Assembly (NCBI GenBank): GCA_041745535.1
Contig: JBGTIS010000142.1
Location: 1 to 8,939, forward strand
Direction of reading: 5' to 3'
DNA length: 8,939 nucleotides
Source: JBGTIS01 sp041745535
Lineage (GTDB): Bacteria > Bacteroidota > Bacteroidia > Cytophagales > Cyclobacteriaceae
The first letter of the stretch is position 1. Each line of letters starts with the position of its first letter. A program made the position numbers and the translations under genes. The notes beneath the pieces were generated by a model. It ran no database searches, was not told the DNA's origin, and saw only the letters and a list, made by a program, of their open reading frames with translations. This document shows positions 1-6,159 of the stretch, one piece after another.

Positions 1-855
1 AACATGGAAGGTATTGCCACCTCCTTCGGCAAAGAGTTCAAACACACGTGTTTCGGGGTGGTATCTCCAGATGGCCTGCCCCAGAAAAGAAACATTCTTT
101 GTAACCGCGGAACTGATGCGGGCTGTGGTGGTACTTCCCTGCGCGCCATAGAGCCAGCCATCAGGTCCCCAGCACAGGCTATTGGCTACGGCGTGGGTAT
201 CTTCCAAACCAAAACCTTCCAGATGCACCACGGGGGGGGCATCGGGCAGCCCGTCGCCTTCCGCATCAGGATAGGCTAACAAATAAGGTGGATTTAGCAC
301 CCAGATGTTTCCCCGGCCAAAATCCACACTGGTGGCAATGTTAAGACCGGTAATGGCATCGGTAGCTTTGTCGTAGGTGCCGTTCCCGTCGGTATCTTCA
401 AAGAAAGTGATTTTGTCGGCACCTTTGACACCTTCCGGCGGTGGATCGGGTATCTTATCGAATTGTATGCGCAGGTGATGGTCGATGCTGGCTACTTTAA
501 GCCCTTCCGGATACGGATACTGATTGTATTGCACCACCCAAAGCCTGCCGCGGTGGTCAAAATTAACTTCAAGGGGCTGGTATACCGCTGGCTCCGACAA
601 AAGGAGGTCAAGGGCCAGGTCATCGGGATACCGGAAGCCTGACAGCGCCTCTTGGGGCGGCGTAGGCTGGGAGTTATCATCAGACAGGTCGCCCCGACCT
701 TCAAAAGCTTTCATGTAATTGGCTACCGCTTCGTTCCCGGCTACCTCTTGTAATTGTTTGGGGGAAGTATTGCTTTTCTCCTGAACCGTATTACATCCCA
801 GTGAGCTTATGGTAATGAATAATGCAATATAAAAGCGGTTTAAAATTATGCCCAT
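1..855 (-). CDS. PVC-type putative membrane-bound dehydrogenase lipoprotein (C-terminus outside window)
   Basis: The reading frame is open from an ATG at 855 through the left edge, giving 285 N-terminal residues. A hydrophobic N-terminus ends in a loose lipobox (SSLG-C, Cys21), so export and lipidation are likely. Residues about 72-285 resemble the N-terminal beta-propeller-like domain called 'putative membrane-bound dehydrogenase' in planctomycetes and Bacteroidota. Recognisable blocks are the segment around LSEPAVYQPLEVNFD followed by GRLWVVQYNQYPYPEG (103-118), a calcium-loop-like FFEDTDGNGTYDKATD (151-166), and NSLCWGPDGWLYGAQGST (225-242). Relatives are sugar-dehydrogenase-like proteins that often continue into HEAT repeats and a c-type heme domain with CxxCH; that part cannot be seen here. 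The substrate is unknown. The gene lies 105 bp downstream of the isochorismatase-like gene on the same strand, so the two could be co-transcribed. I am confident of the family and not of the activity. Confidence 0.8.
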   Translation of the reverse strand, partial: MGIILNRFYIALFITISSLGCNTVQEKSNTSPKQLQEVAGNEAVANYMKAFEGRGDLSDDNSQPTPPQEALSGFRYPDDLALDLLLSEPAVYQPLEVNFDHRGRLWVVQYNQYPYPEGLKVASIDHHLRIQFDKIPDPPPEGVKGADKITFFEDTDGNGTYDKATDAITGLNIATSVDFGRGNIWVLNPPYLLAYPDAEGDGLPDAPPVVHLEGFGLEDTHAVANSLCWGPDGWLYGAQGSTTTARISSAVTKNVSFLGQAIWRYHPETRVFELFAEGGGNTFHV

Positions 856-960
856 GGCAGATGGTATGGTTTTAATGGTACGGAAGCGATCAAACGCAAT
901 TTTCCGCCGCAGTAATGGTATTCTTTTTTTGAAATCTGAAAGATAGAGAACAAGCCCTGC

Positions 961-1827
961 TTACTGAAGGCTCAATGCTGTTGCTCCCATAAAATCTTTG
1001 CTCAGAATGCTGGGGCACCAGTGTGTTTCAATGTGTTCGATAATCTTTTCCGTACCTTCCGCATGGCTCACATAAGGCGGCATTTCCGGATTGTACATAC
1101 TATCGGTAAGGTCGCGGATCAGCACTACATTCTTTCCAACCTTAACCTGTCCTCTTATACCAAACGATCTTCCCAATACGCACATATTGGTGTGCACGCC
1201 ACAGATGGCCACATTACGAATTCCCTGCTGGGCAAAATAATTGTAGATTTCCTGTCCATCATCCGAGATAATATCCTGGTCATTGATCTCGATGCTGGCA
1301 ATCTGGCGGGTCCAGACTTCTTTGGGACTGCATCCTGGCGCATCACATCCTTCATCGGAATCGTCTACCGGCAATGAACCTTCGTACGCGCTATCCAGAT
1401 GGTACCAGGGCTCAATGGGAATAGGCGGCCTGGCAACAGGTGCTGCCAGTACCCGTTTGCGGGCAGGATGATCTTTATAAAAATCGATGGTGCCGCTGGG
1501 AGCATGCACAATGGTAACCCCTTTGCTGCGGGCAGCCTTAATCATTTCGTTGAACCTGGGCGCCATGGCCGCCACACGTTGGGTAGCACTGTCGCACCAG
1601 TGCTTGTCCCACATATCACAGATAATGATGGCCGTTTCCGACGCTTTCCACTCTTGGGTAGCTGCCTGCTTGTCCTGGGGTGTGGATGAAGTCTGGCTAC
1701 GGGTATGCAGCAATAGCATATTCTCTGCGCCGGCAGACTGTGTTGCGTGGTTCGGCTGCTTTTGCTGACAGGCATAGAAAGAATATAATACCAGAAAAGC
1801 CAGGAGGGATGATTTAAGGAAAAACAT
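961..1827 (-). CDS. Isochorismatase-fold cysteine hydrolase, predicted lipoprotein
   Basis: A 288-residue protein with a hydrophobic leader ending at Cys20 (SFYA-C, a loose Bacteroidota-style lipobox), so it probably sits lipid-anchored outside the cytoplasm. Residues about 64-272 match the isochorismatase-like (cysteine hydrolase) fold. Asp71 in IIICDMWD ends the first strand and is the expected catalytic Asp. CGVHTNMCVLGRSFGIR (209-225) holds the expected nucleophile, Cys216. The family usually cleaves amides or similar bonds, but the substrate here is unknown. The Lys normally found about 35-45 residues before the Cys is not obvious: that region reads DQDIISDDGQEIYNYF (183-198). I recall a similar DGQE...GVHTNMC pattern in planctomycete-type relatives, so this may be a subfamily trait. 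Extra Cys residues at 70, 78, 161, 166 and 271 could form disulfides. No Shine-Dalgarno site is visible before the ATG at 1827, as is usual for this phylum. Confidence 0.85.
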   Translation of the reverse strand: MFFLKSSLLAFLVLYSFYACQQKQPNHATQSAGAENMLLLHTRSQTSSTPQDKQAATQEWKASETAIIICDMWDKHWCDSATQRVAAMAPRFNEMIKAARSKGVTIVHAPSGTIDFYKDHPARKRVLAAPVARPPIPIEPWYHLDSAYEGSLPVDDSDEGCDAPGCSPKEVWTRQIASIEINDQDIISDDGQEIYNYFAQQGIRNVAICGVHTNMCVLGRSFGIRGQVKVGKNVVLIRDLTDSMYNPEMPPYVSHAEGTEKIIEHIETHWCPSILSKDFMGATALSLQ

Positions 1828-2057
1828 GATTTTTATGTTTAATGGATGATATAAAACAACTTTAAAATAATCCTGCCTGCAGATTTCTTTCCAGTTACCA
1901 GAAATCAGCCATGCCAGTATCTTCCCATTCGATGTACCTGTGCAAGCAAATAATTCAAATGGCAGCCATTGTACTGCTGTTACACCTAGTCTGATGCGTA
2001 TTTTTAGTTAATTTAGAAAAAAATTGGAATACTTATTTAAACGTTGACCGTTAATTT
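1828..2057. other. Divergent intergenic region between hydrolase and HEPN genes
   Basis: This 230-bp spacer separates the minus-strand hydrolase from the plus-strand HEPN-like gene, so promoters for both must lie here or close by. I looked for the Bacteroidota pattern TTG followed about 20 bp later by TAnnTTTG on both strands and found no convincing copy. No small open frame and no partner gene (for example a MNT antitoxin) is visible. Composition falls to AT-rich from about 2000 towards the start codon at 2058. Confidence 0.5.
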
Positions 2058-2720
2058 ATGGAATCAATCACTCATCTAATCAAATCGGGACTTTTAAAGG
2101 ACTTACATATTGCGGAAAGATCATTTCTTTTAAATAAAAAAATCAGCGAATCGCAAAAGGATTTTTCAACTGGGACCAAAGCAGATATTTCAAAGATACT
2201 ATTTGACTTAACCTATACAGAAATGGTTTTAAGTTTATGTAGGTTATATGACACACCAAATAAAAGATATCCTACGAGATGTTTGAAGCAACTGTATGAA
2301 GCAATAAAATCTGATAATTATCAGACAGATCTGAAAGAATCAAAAACTATTATCTTACAAGAATGCAAATTAATATTTTATCCCGATTTAATTGAGCTTC
2401 TAGAGTCAAGTAGTACACATGACTTTAATAAAAGAACTGTTACTTTTTTAGATGATATTAAAGACAATGAACCTGTTTCTTCAAGTATGAAGAAGCTCAA
2501 AGAAATTAGGGATAAGTTATTAGCACATAATGAGGATATTCCATTAGATACATATATCCCTTACGAATCTGTTAGTGTTTTGATTAATTATGCAAAACAT
2601 GTTCTGTCATTTTTCTCTATAGCATATTCAGGAATTAGGCTCACCGTAAACGGCTTTTTCTATTTAAGTAATTCAGCATTTGACTGGGAAATAAAATATA
2701 ACAGGTTTTTATCACAATAG
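2058..2720 (+). CDS. AbiU2-like HEPN-domain protein (putative RNase/defence)
   Basis: A 220-residue, mainly helical protein without signal peptide or membrane segment. Two features suggest the AbiU2 branch of the HEPN superfamily. One is an early helix, FDLTYTEMVLSLCRLYD (49-65), with the pattern of AbiU2-like proteins. The other is a later KEIRDKLLAHNED (148-160), which supplies the HEPN Rx4-6H signature as Arg151 and His157. HEPN proteins with this motif are commonly metal-independent RNases in toxin-antitoxin or abortive-infection systems; others are inactive or only bind nucleotides or RNA. No antitoxin-type partner is next to it: both flanking genes are on the minus strand and unrelated. 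Its composition is much more AT-rich than either neighbour, which suggests acquisition by transfer. The ATG at 2058 is the only plausible start near the beginning of the homologous region. The family assignment is from motif pattern only, so moderate confidence. Confidence 0.62.
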   Translation: MESITHLIKSGLLKDLHIAERSFLLNKKISESQKDFSTGTKADISKILFDLTYTEMVLSLCRLYDTPNKRYPTRCLKQLYEAIKSDNYQTDLKESKTIILQECKLIFYPDLIELLESSSTHDFNKRTVTFLDDIKDNEPVSSSMKKLKEIRDKLLAHNEDIPLDTYIPYESVSVLINYAKHVLSFFSIAYSGIRLTVNGFFYLSNSAFDWEIKYNRFLSQ

Positions 2721-2786
2721 CTTCAATTAAGTCAAGAACCTTCAATTGACCAAGCCTGTAAGCACAACCCCGTTGGCAAATGCTGT

Positions 2787-3674
2787 TTAGTGAAGCACAA
2801 TGGGTGGACCGGCATCAATGGTTACAAAGGGCATTATAAAGCGCATAAAAGCAATGAATCCGTCCTGTTCGTCAAGGTGGGCGGTTTGCCAGCACCATAC
2901 CCAGACCAGGTACCGCGATCCTGGCACCATATTTACAAATGCCGGGGCCAGGGGCACCGTGCCAAAGCCAAAAGCCGGTGAGGCAGCATCTGCAATGCGC
3001 CCGCTGCCCTTTTCGCCTGAGAAGGTGGTCATGCCGCTTACGCTCCAGAGTACCTGCTGTCGCGATAGCGTGGGTTCTGGTGCTGAGTCGGTATAAATGG
3101 TAATGCCCATACCGCCCCTACTCCGGGCAAAAGGCAGGTCGGCGAAGGCGCTCCAGTTCCAGTCGTAGGTGCCTTGTGGCGTGATGGTGGCCAGTACCGG
3201 TTCGTTGGTGGTGAGGTAAAAGCCAATGCCTGCCGCGGAAAAACCATTATCTTTCGGAATGGTGAATACCTTGCCATCGATCCGGGCGCCAAATGCTATT
3301 CCGTTTCCCTCTGCCCATTCCTTATCGTAGGGTGGTCCGAAAACCTGGCTGCCACTGGGTACCACATAGTCAAACGACCTGATCGGGCTGTTAAGGCCTA
3401 CACTGATCTGCTCAAATACATGTTTTTCCAGCTGACGTTGTGTGCGCAGGCCACCAAACTCACGAATCGCATCCAGCGGCTGGGCGGCAGCTTCAGAGGC
3501 ATCGGTGTCATCAAACATTTCACTGATGTGACGGTCGAGGTTTTTGGTTACATGTTCAGCAATGAGTAATGTGTCGCGTTCGCCATCTACCTCTTCGATC
3601 GCAACGCGTTCTATGCCGAAGCGTGGCACCGCGCTTATCCGCTCTTCAAAGCGTCTTTTAATTTCATCGTACAT
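2787..3674 (-). CDS. Unrecognised 295-residue protein, helical N-part and beta-rich C-part
   Basis: The frame is intact from an ATG at 3674 to a TAA at 2787-2789, with coding-like composition near 50% GC, so I take it as a real gene. There is no signal peptide and no convincing membrane helix; a cytoplasmic location is likely. Residues 1-115 look helical and charged (for example DEIKRRFEERI at 3-13 and LRTQRQLEKHVFEQI near 76-90). From about residue 100 the sequence turns rich in Gly, Pro and aromatic residues with alternating hydrophobics, as in a beta-sandwich; GSQVFGPPYDKEWAEGNG (107-124) and YLVWVWCWQTAH (about 254-265) stand out. I cannot match it to a family and give no function. It converges with the HEPN-like gene, leaving 66 bp between stop codons, and faces away from the IS element. 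Confidence 0.7.
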   Translation of the reverse strand: MYDEIKRRFEERISAVPRFGIERVAIEEVDGERDTLLIAEHVTKNLDRHISEMFDDTDASEAAAQPLDAIREFGGLRTQRQLEKHVFEQISVGLNSPIRSFDYVVPSGSQVFGPPYDKEWAEGNGIAFGARIDGKVFTIPKDNGFSAAGIGFYLTTNEPVLATITPQGTYDWNWSAFADLPFARSRGGMGITIYTDSAPEPTLSRQQVLWSVSGMTTFSGEKGSGRIADAASPAFGFGTVPLAPAFVNMVPGSRYLVWVWCWQTAHLDEQDGFIAFMRFIMPFVTIDAGPPIVLH

Positions 3675-3987
3675 AATTTTGTTCTATTCAGATAGTTGAT
3701 AAAATACAATATAAAGTGACAGGTGTATTTGCGGTAAAATTGAATACTCAACTTTAAATCTTAGAAAATGTATGACTATAAAAACTAATTTGGGGTTGCC
3801 CGCAAAAATTATATAAACAGATGGAGTAGTCTGCTTTAGCAGCCCCGCGAAGATGCATTTGGGATATGAAACTAAGGTATGAAAAAAATTAGTTGGTTGG
3901 ACAAACCAGGATATTATTAATTTTATCTGCTTATTTAATAAACCATTTCAGATCAACTACTACTGTAAAAAGACAGGCAATGAATAA

Positions 3988-4074
3988 GTGAAACATATTC
4001 TTGTTGTAGACGACCGGACAAAGGCTGGAAAGGGGAACGAAAAAATTCCCCCTTTAATTTGGTGTTTTAAATAA
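3988..4074 (+). pseudogene. Possible remnant of a response-regulator receiver start
   Basis: Starting with GTG at 3988 directly after an in-frame TAA, 28 codons read VKHILVVDDRTKAGKG..., then a TAA at 4072-4074. The first nine residues look like the opening beta strand and acidic pocket (KHILVVDD) of a CheY-type receiver. After the two Asp residues the sequence no longer resembles a receiver. It could be a 5' scrap left by a deletion or by IS activity, or a chance match, since the recognisable part is very short. It is not a copy of the receiver gene at 5770, whose start differs at DNA level. Confidence 0.22.
4029..4055 (+). terminator. Hairpin with G/C-run stem, possible terminator
   Basis: AAAGGGGAA (4029-4037) pairs with TTCCCCCTTT (4046-4055) with one extra C, around an eight-base A-rich loop. 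On the plus strand it is followed by AATTTGGTGTTTT, which is only a loose T-tract, and no intact plus-strand gene lies upstream. It could be a decayed terminator of a lost gene (compare the scrap at 3988) or simply structure near the IS left end. Confidence 0.3.
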
Positions 4075-4093
4075 ATAACTTAAGTTCGGATAA

Positions 4094-4109
4094 TGAAGTC
4101 GTCTAAAGT
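4094..4109 (+). repeat. Left terminal inverted repeat of the IS5-family element
   Basis: TGAAGTCGTCTAAAGT, one mismatch (C for T at the seventh base) against the right end read inward. The transposase stop codon (4109-4111) overlaps its inner edge. Confidence 0.75.
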
Positions 4110-4951
4110 TATTTTGCCCAAACGCCCTTTCTTCGTAACAGGATGAATGAGAAGGCTAAATAATGCAAACCTAGCCAATGTTTAGCATTGGTTTCATAAC
4201 GTACCAGTAAAGCTTTGAAACCATCCAGCCAAGCATTAGTTCTTTCCACAGCAAAACGTTCCTCATATAACTGGCTGTCAAATAGATAGCCTTCTGATTC
4301 TGAACCATTCCTGTTTTTTTTATTGCTGATGATATTAGGAATAATGCCATAGCGAGCACAGGTCTCCCGTAGCTGTTTAGCATCAAAACCCGCATCGCCA
4401 TTGAGAAACAAGCCATCGGTGAGAATGCCAGCTTGCCGCAGGGTGGATAGCGTTTCGCGCGCATTTTCTTCTATCTCAAAGAGGTCATGATGCTCTCCAC
4501 TCATTGGATCGCTACAGGTTATGGGCATCCCCTGACGGTCAGTCAAAAATAGCGTGTTTGTCGTTTTGGCCTTCTTCCTGCCTTGCTACCCCACTTGTTG
4601 CCCGCCTCGCTTGGCTGGGGTATGAGAACCATCTAATGCTACACTGGACATGTCCAACAACTCACGACACAAGTCCAATACGGCAATCCACATCCGGTGC
4701 CAACTCCCATCCTTACACCACTTAGAGAAGTAGTAATATACCGGGCGCCGGTGCGCTGATTTCCAACTATTTATATGGCGACCAAATAGGGACTCCATCG
4801 GAAGGTGACGCCACTGAACCCCAGTTCTCATGCGATATAGAATCGCTCTGACTATACGCCAAAGACCTACACTACAGTCTGGACCTCGTTGCCCTTTGCT
4901 TGAGTGTGGCACTAGATTTTGATTAATTTGTCTTTTTGTTAACTTTAGCAT
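4109..4951 (-). pseudogene. IS5-family DDE transposase interrupted by an in-frame amber codon
   Basis: From ATG at 4951 the frame gives 121 residues and then a TAG at 4586-4588. The same frame continues directly for 13 codons and 145 further residues (from the TTG at 4546) to TAA at 4109-4111. Read through, the product would be 280 residues, a normal length. The N-part has the family's MRTGVQWRHLP (41-51) and the first catalytic Asp, VALDGS (Asp107). The C-part has the second Asp in LFLNGDAGFD (about residue 186) and the Y-(2)-R-(3)-E signature YEERFAVER (Glu at about 236). The stop falls in the conserved GYQGRKKAKTTN block at the place of the Tyr, so one base change from TAT or TAC explains it. 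There is no frame change, so this is not the usual two-frame IS5 arrangement. Without suppression the transposase is dead, since the two halves split the catalytic triad. Confidence 0.88.
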
Positions 4952-5028
4952 CGTTGTGGTTAGGTTATGGTTTTAAATCTCTTCAATTAAAATATAACCT
5001 TTCCGCAACTCTTTTCAACTCCTATTTT

Positions 5029-5044
5029 ACTTTAGACAACTTCA
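5029..5044 (-). repeat. Right terminal inverted repeat of the IS5-family element
   Basis: Read on the minus strand it is TGAAGTTGTCTAAAGT, matching the left end at 15 of 16 bases. It lies 78 bp upstream of the transposase ATG, leaving room for the transposase promoter. Confidence 0.75.
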
Positions 5045-5769
5045 GCACTAAGGAAGAATTCAGAGCGGGGATTCTTACCTTTTTTAAAAATATCGCTCAA
5101 TACTGAGATAGTTGAACAGCCTTTTACTCTAAAATTCCGTATCATAAATTCCCAGTTCAATTGCTAGCGAGTATAACTATTTTTTTACAGGAATTTATCC
5201 TTTAATTACTGTTTACTAAAATAGAAACCAGTAGCTGGTGTTGGTTAAATTAAATTCTGGTATAAATTTTTAGTGTGTAGTACCAGATACAGTTAACCCA
5301 TATTAAATATTTGCTCTATGATTACATTTCCAGAATGGCGATATACCAAGGAATAAACCCCGTTATTCGCTTAAAAAACAAAATTGTTTAAATTAATATC
5401 AGAAATGATGTAAGTTTAAAAGAAAAAAAAGTATTTGAGTTAATTTCAAATAAAATTTTACAGAGAATTAATATAAAATTAATATTAAATTTATTGAATT
5501 TCATACAAAAAATACATAAACTTGTAAACTGTCTGTCATTTAAAAAAACCAATATTATAAATTCGATAAGTAATATTTTTGGTAAACTATCGCCTTTTTT
5601 ATATTTTTTTTACATTATAAATGCTTTACTAAAATACATACTAAAAATATTTCTTATTAAATAATATGAATTAGAGGAATTTTTATTTAACTATTACAAT
5701 TAATTATTGTATTTTTATAATTATTGATTGTGTATATTATGTTATTCAGTTTTATTTTCTGATATGCTT
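5045..5769. other. AT-rich upstream region of the polysaccharide cluster
   Basis: About 725 bp without a gene, running from the IS right end to the receiver start, and very AT-rich from about 5330. It probably carries the cluster promoter and a long leader. Visible items are a hairpin with T-run at 5050-5085 and three copies of AATTAATAT (5391, 5466 and 5477, the last two 11 bp apart). There is also an imperfect inverted repeat whose arms AATATTA (5551-5557) and TAATATT (5571-5577) enclose 13 bases. A TATTTTTG at 5574-5581 fits the Bacteroidota -7 element TAnnTTTG but has no TTG at the proper distance upstream. In such A/T-rich DNA most of these can arise by chance. Confidence 0.5.
5050..5085 (+). 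terminator. Possible intrinsic terminator just right of the IS
   Basis: AAGGAAGAAT (5050-5059) pairs with ATTCTT-A-CCTT (5071-5081) with one bulged A, around an 11-base loop (TCAGAGCGGGG). The last T of the right arm begins a run of T (5080-5085). The stem is rich in A-T pairs, so it would be weak. No plus-strand gene ends before it; it might block readthrough from the IS side into the cluster. Confidence 0.3.
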
Positions 5770-6159
5770 ATGAAGAAACAATTATTGATCATAGATGATG
5801 ACATAGGCATAAGATCTCTGTTAGAATTTTATCTGAAGAAATATTATGAAGTTACTGTAAAAAGTAATGGTCTTGAAGCATTATTATGGCTGGAAACAGG
5901 AAATATACCTGATATAATTATTGTTGATATTAATATGCCTGAATTGGGCGGATATGAATTTGTTCGTTTAATCAGAGGAAGTGGTTTCTTTCGCGATATT
6001 CCATTAATGGTATTATCAGGGCTAACTGACGATAAGGTAAAAATGCGCTGCTTTGCTGAAGGAGCTAACCTGTACATGACAAAACCATTCAATCCTGATA
6101 TGCTATTAATTAATCTGCGAACATTGATTAACGGAGAGGATGAATACTATTACGCATAG
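5770..6159 (+). CDS. Stand-alone CheY-like response regulator receiver
   Basis: From the ATG at 5770 the product is 129 residues, a single receiver domain with no output domain. All key residues are present: acidic pocket Asp9/Asp10 (LLIIDDD), phospho-acceptor Asp53 in IIIVDINMPELGG, Ser83 in VLSG at the Thr/Ser position, and Lys105 in TKPF. It should therefore be phosphorylated by a histidine kinase and signal through contact with a partner. An ATG at 5764 (two extra residues) is an equal alternative; the frame opens further upstream only through TTG codons, which I reject. The gene overlaps the next one by 20 bases, which points to translational coupling and makes the receiver-sugar transferase protein its most likely partner. 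No kinase gene is in the window. Confidence 0.9.
   Translation: MKKQLLIIDDDIGIRSLLEFYLKKYYEVTVKSNGLEALLWLETGNIPDIIIVDINMPELGGYEFVRLIRGSGFFRDIPLMVLSGLTDDKVKMRCFAEGANLYMTKPFNPDMLLINLRTLINGEDEYYYA

Larger units (their letters stand above)
3675..4093. other. Intergenic region left of the IS element
   Basis: About 420 bp without an intact gene. It must hold the promoter of the minus-strand 295-residue gene, but no clear TTG/TAnnTTTG pair was found upstream of 3674. It contains a small perfect hairpin, CTGC-TTTA-GCAG, near 3830, a receiver-like scrap at 3988-4074 and a larger G/C-run hairpin at 4029-4055. These last two overlap each other and are listed separately. Composition is AT-rich and no tRNA or other RNA gene was recognised. 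Confidence 0.5.
4094..5044 (-). mobile_element. IS5-family insertion sequence, about 950 bp
   Basis: The ends carry inverted repeats. TGAAGTCGTCTAAAGT at the left (4094-4109) matches the reverse complement of the right end (5029-5044), TGAAGTTGTCTAAAGT, at 15 of 16 positions; further inward the match is weak. Between them is a single IS5-type DDE transposase frame on the minus strand, whose TAA stop lies inside the left repeat. Length fits the family. The bases just outside (left ...GGATAA, right GCACTA...) show no target duplication, so either the outermost bases are mis-set by a few positions or the insertion is old or rearranged. The element sits between the unrecognised 295-residue gene and the polysaccharide cluster. 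Confidence 0.82.

Noticed and set aside
1021..1377. Plus-strand open frames inside the hydrolase gene
   Set aside because: They are mirror frames of a well-supported minus-strand gene and have no family-like motifs. The same applies to the plus-strand frames within 1-855 and 2787-3674 and the minus-strand frames within 5844-6092 and 7716-7991.
2721..2786. Terminator between the convergent HEPN and unrecognised genes
   Set aside because: GTCAA...TTGAC forms only a five-base stem without a T-tract; CTTCAATT occurs twice as a direct, not inverted, repeat.
3820..3860. Small RNA or tRNA-like structure around CTGCTTTAGCAG
   Set aside because: Only a four-base stem is present and no cloverleaf or other RNA family pattern can be built from the flanks.
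4109..4951. Two separate transposase genes or a programmed frameshift
   Set aside because: The distance from the TAG to the second part is 39 bases, an exact multiple of three, and the codons in between give the expected conserved block. The apparent start of the second part at 4546 is a TTG inside the family's LFLTDRQG segment, not a real start.
5728..5769. Upstream extension of the receiver gene from a TTG at 5728
   Set aside because: The added residues (MCILCYSVLFSD) do not belong to a receiver, and the canonical first strand begins right after the ATG at 5770.
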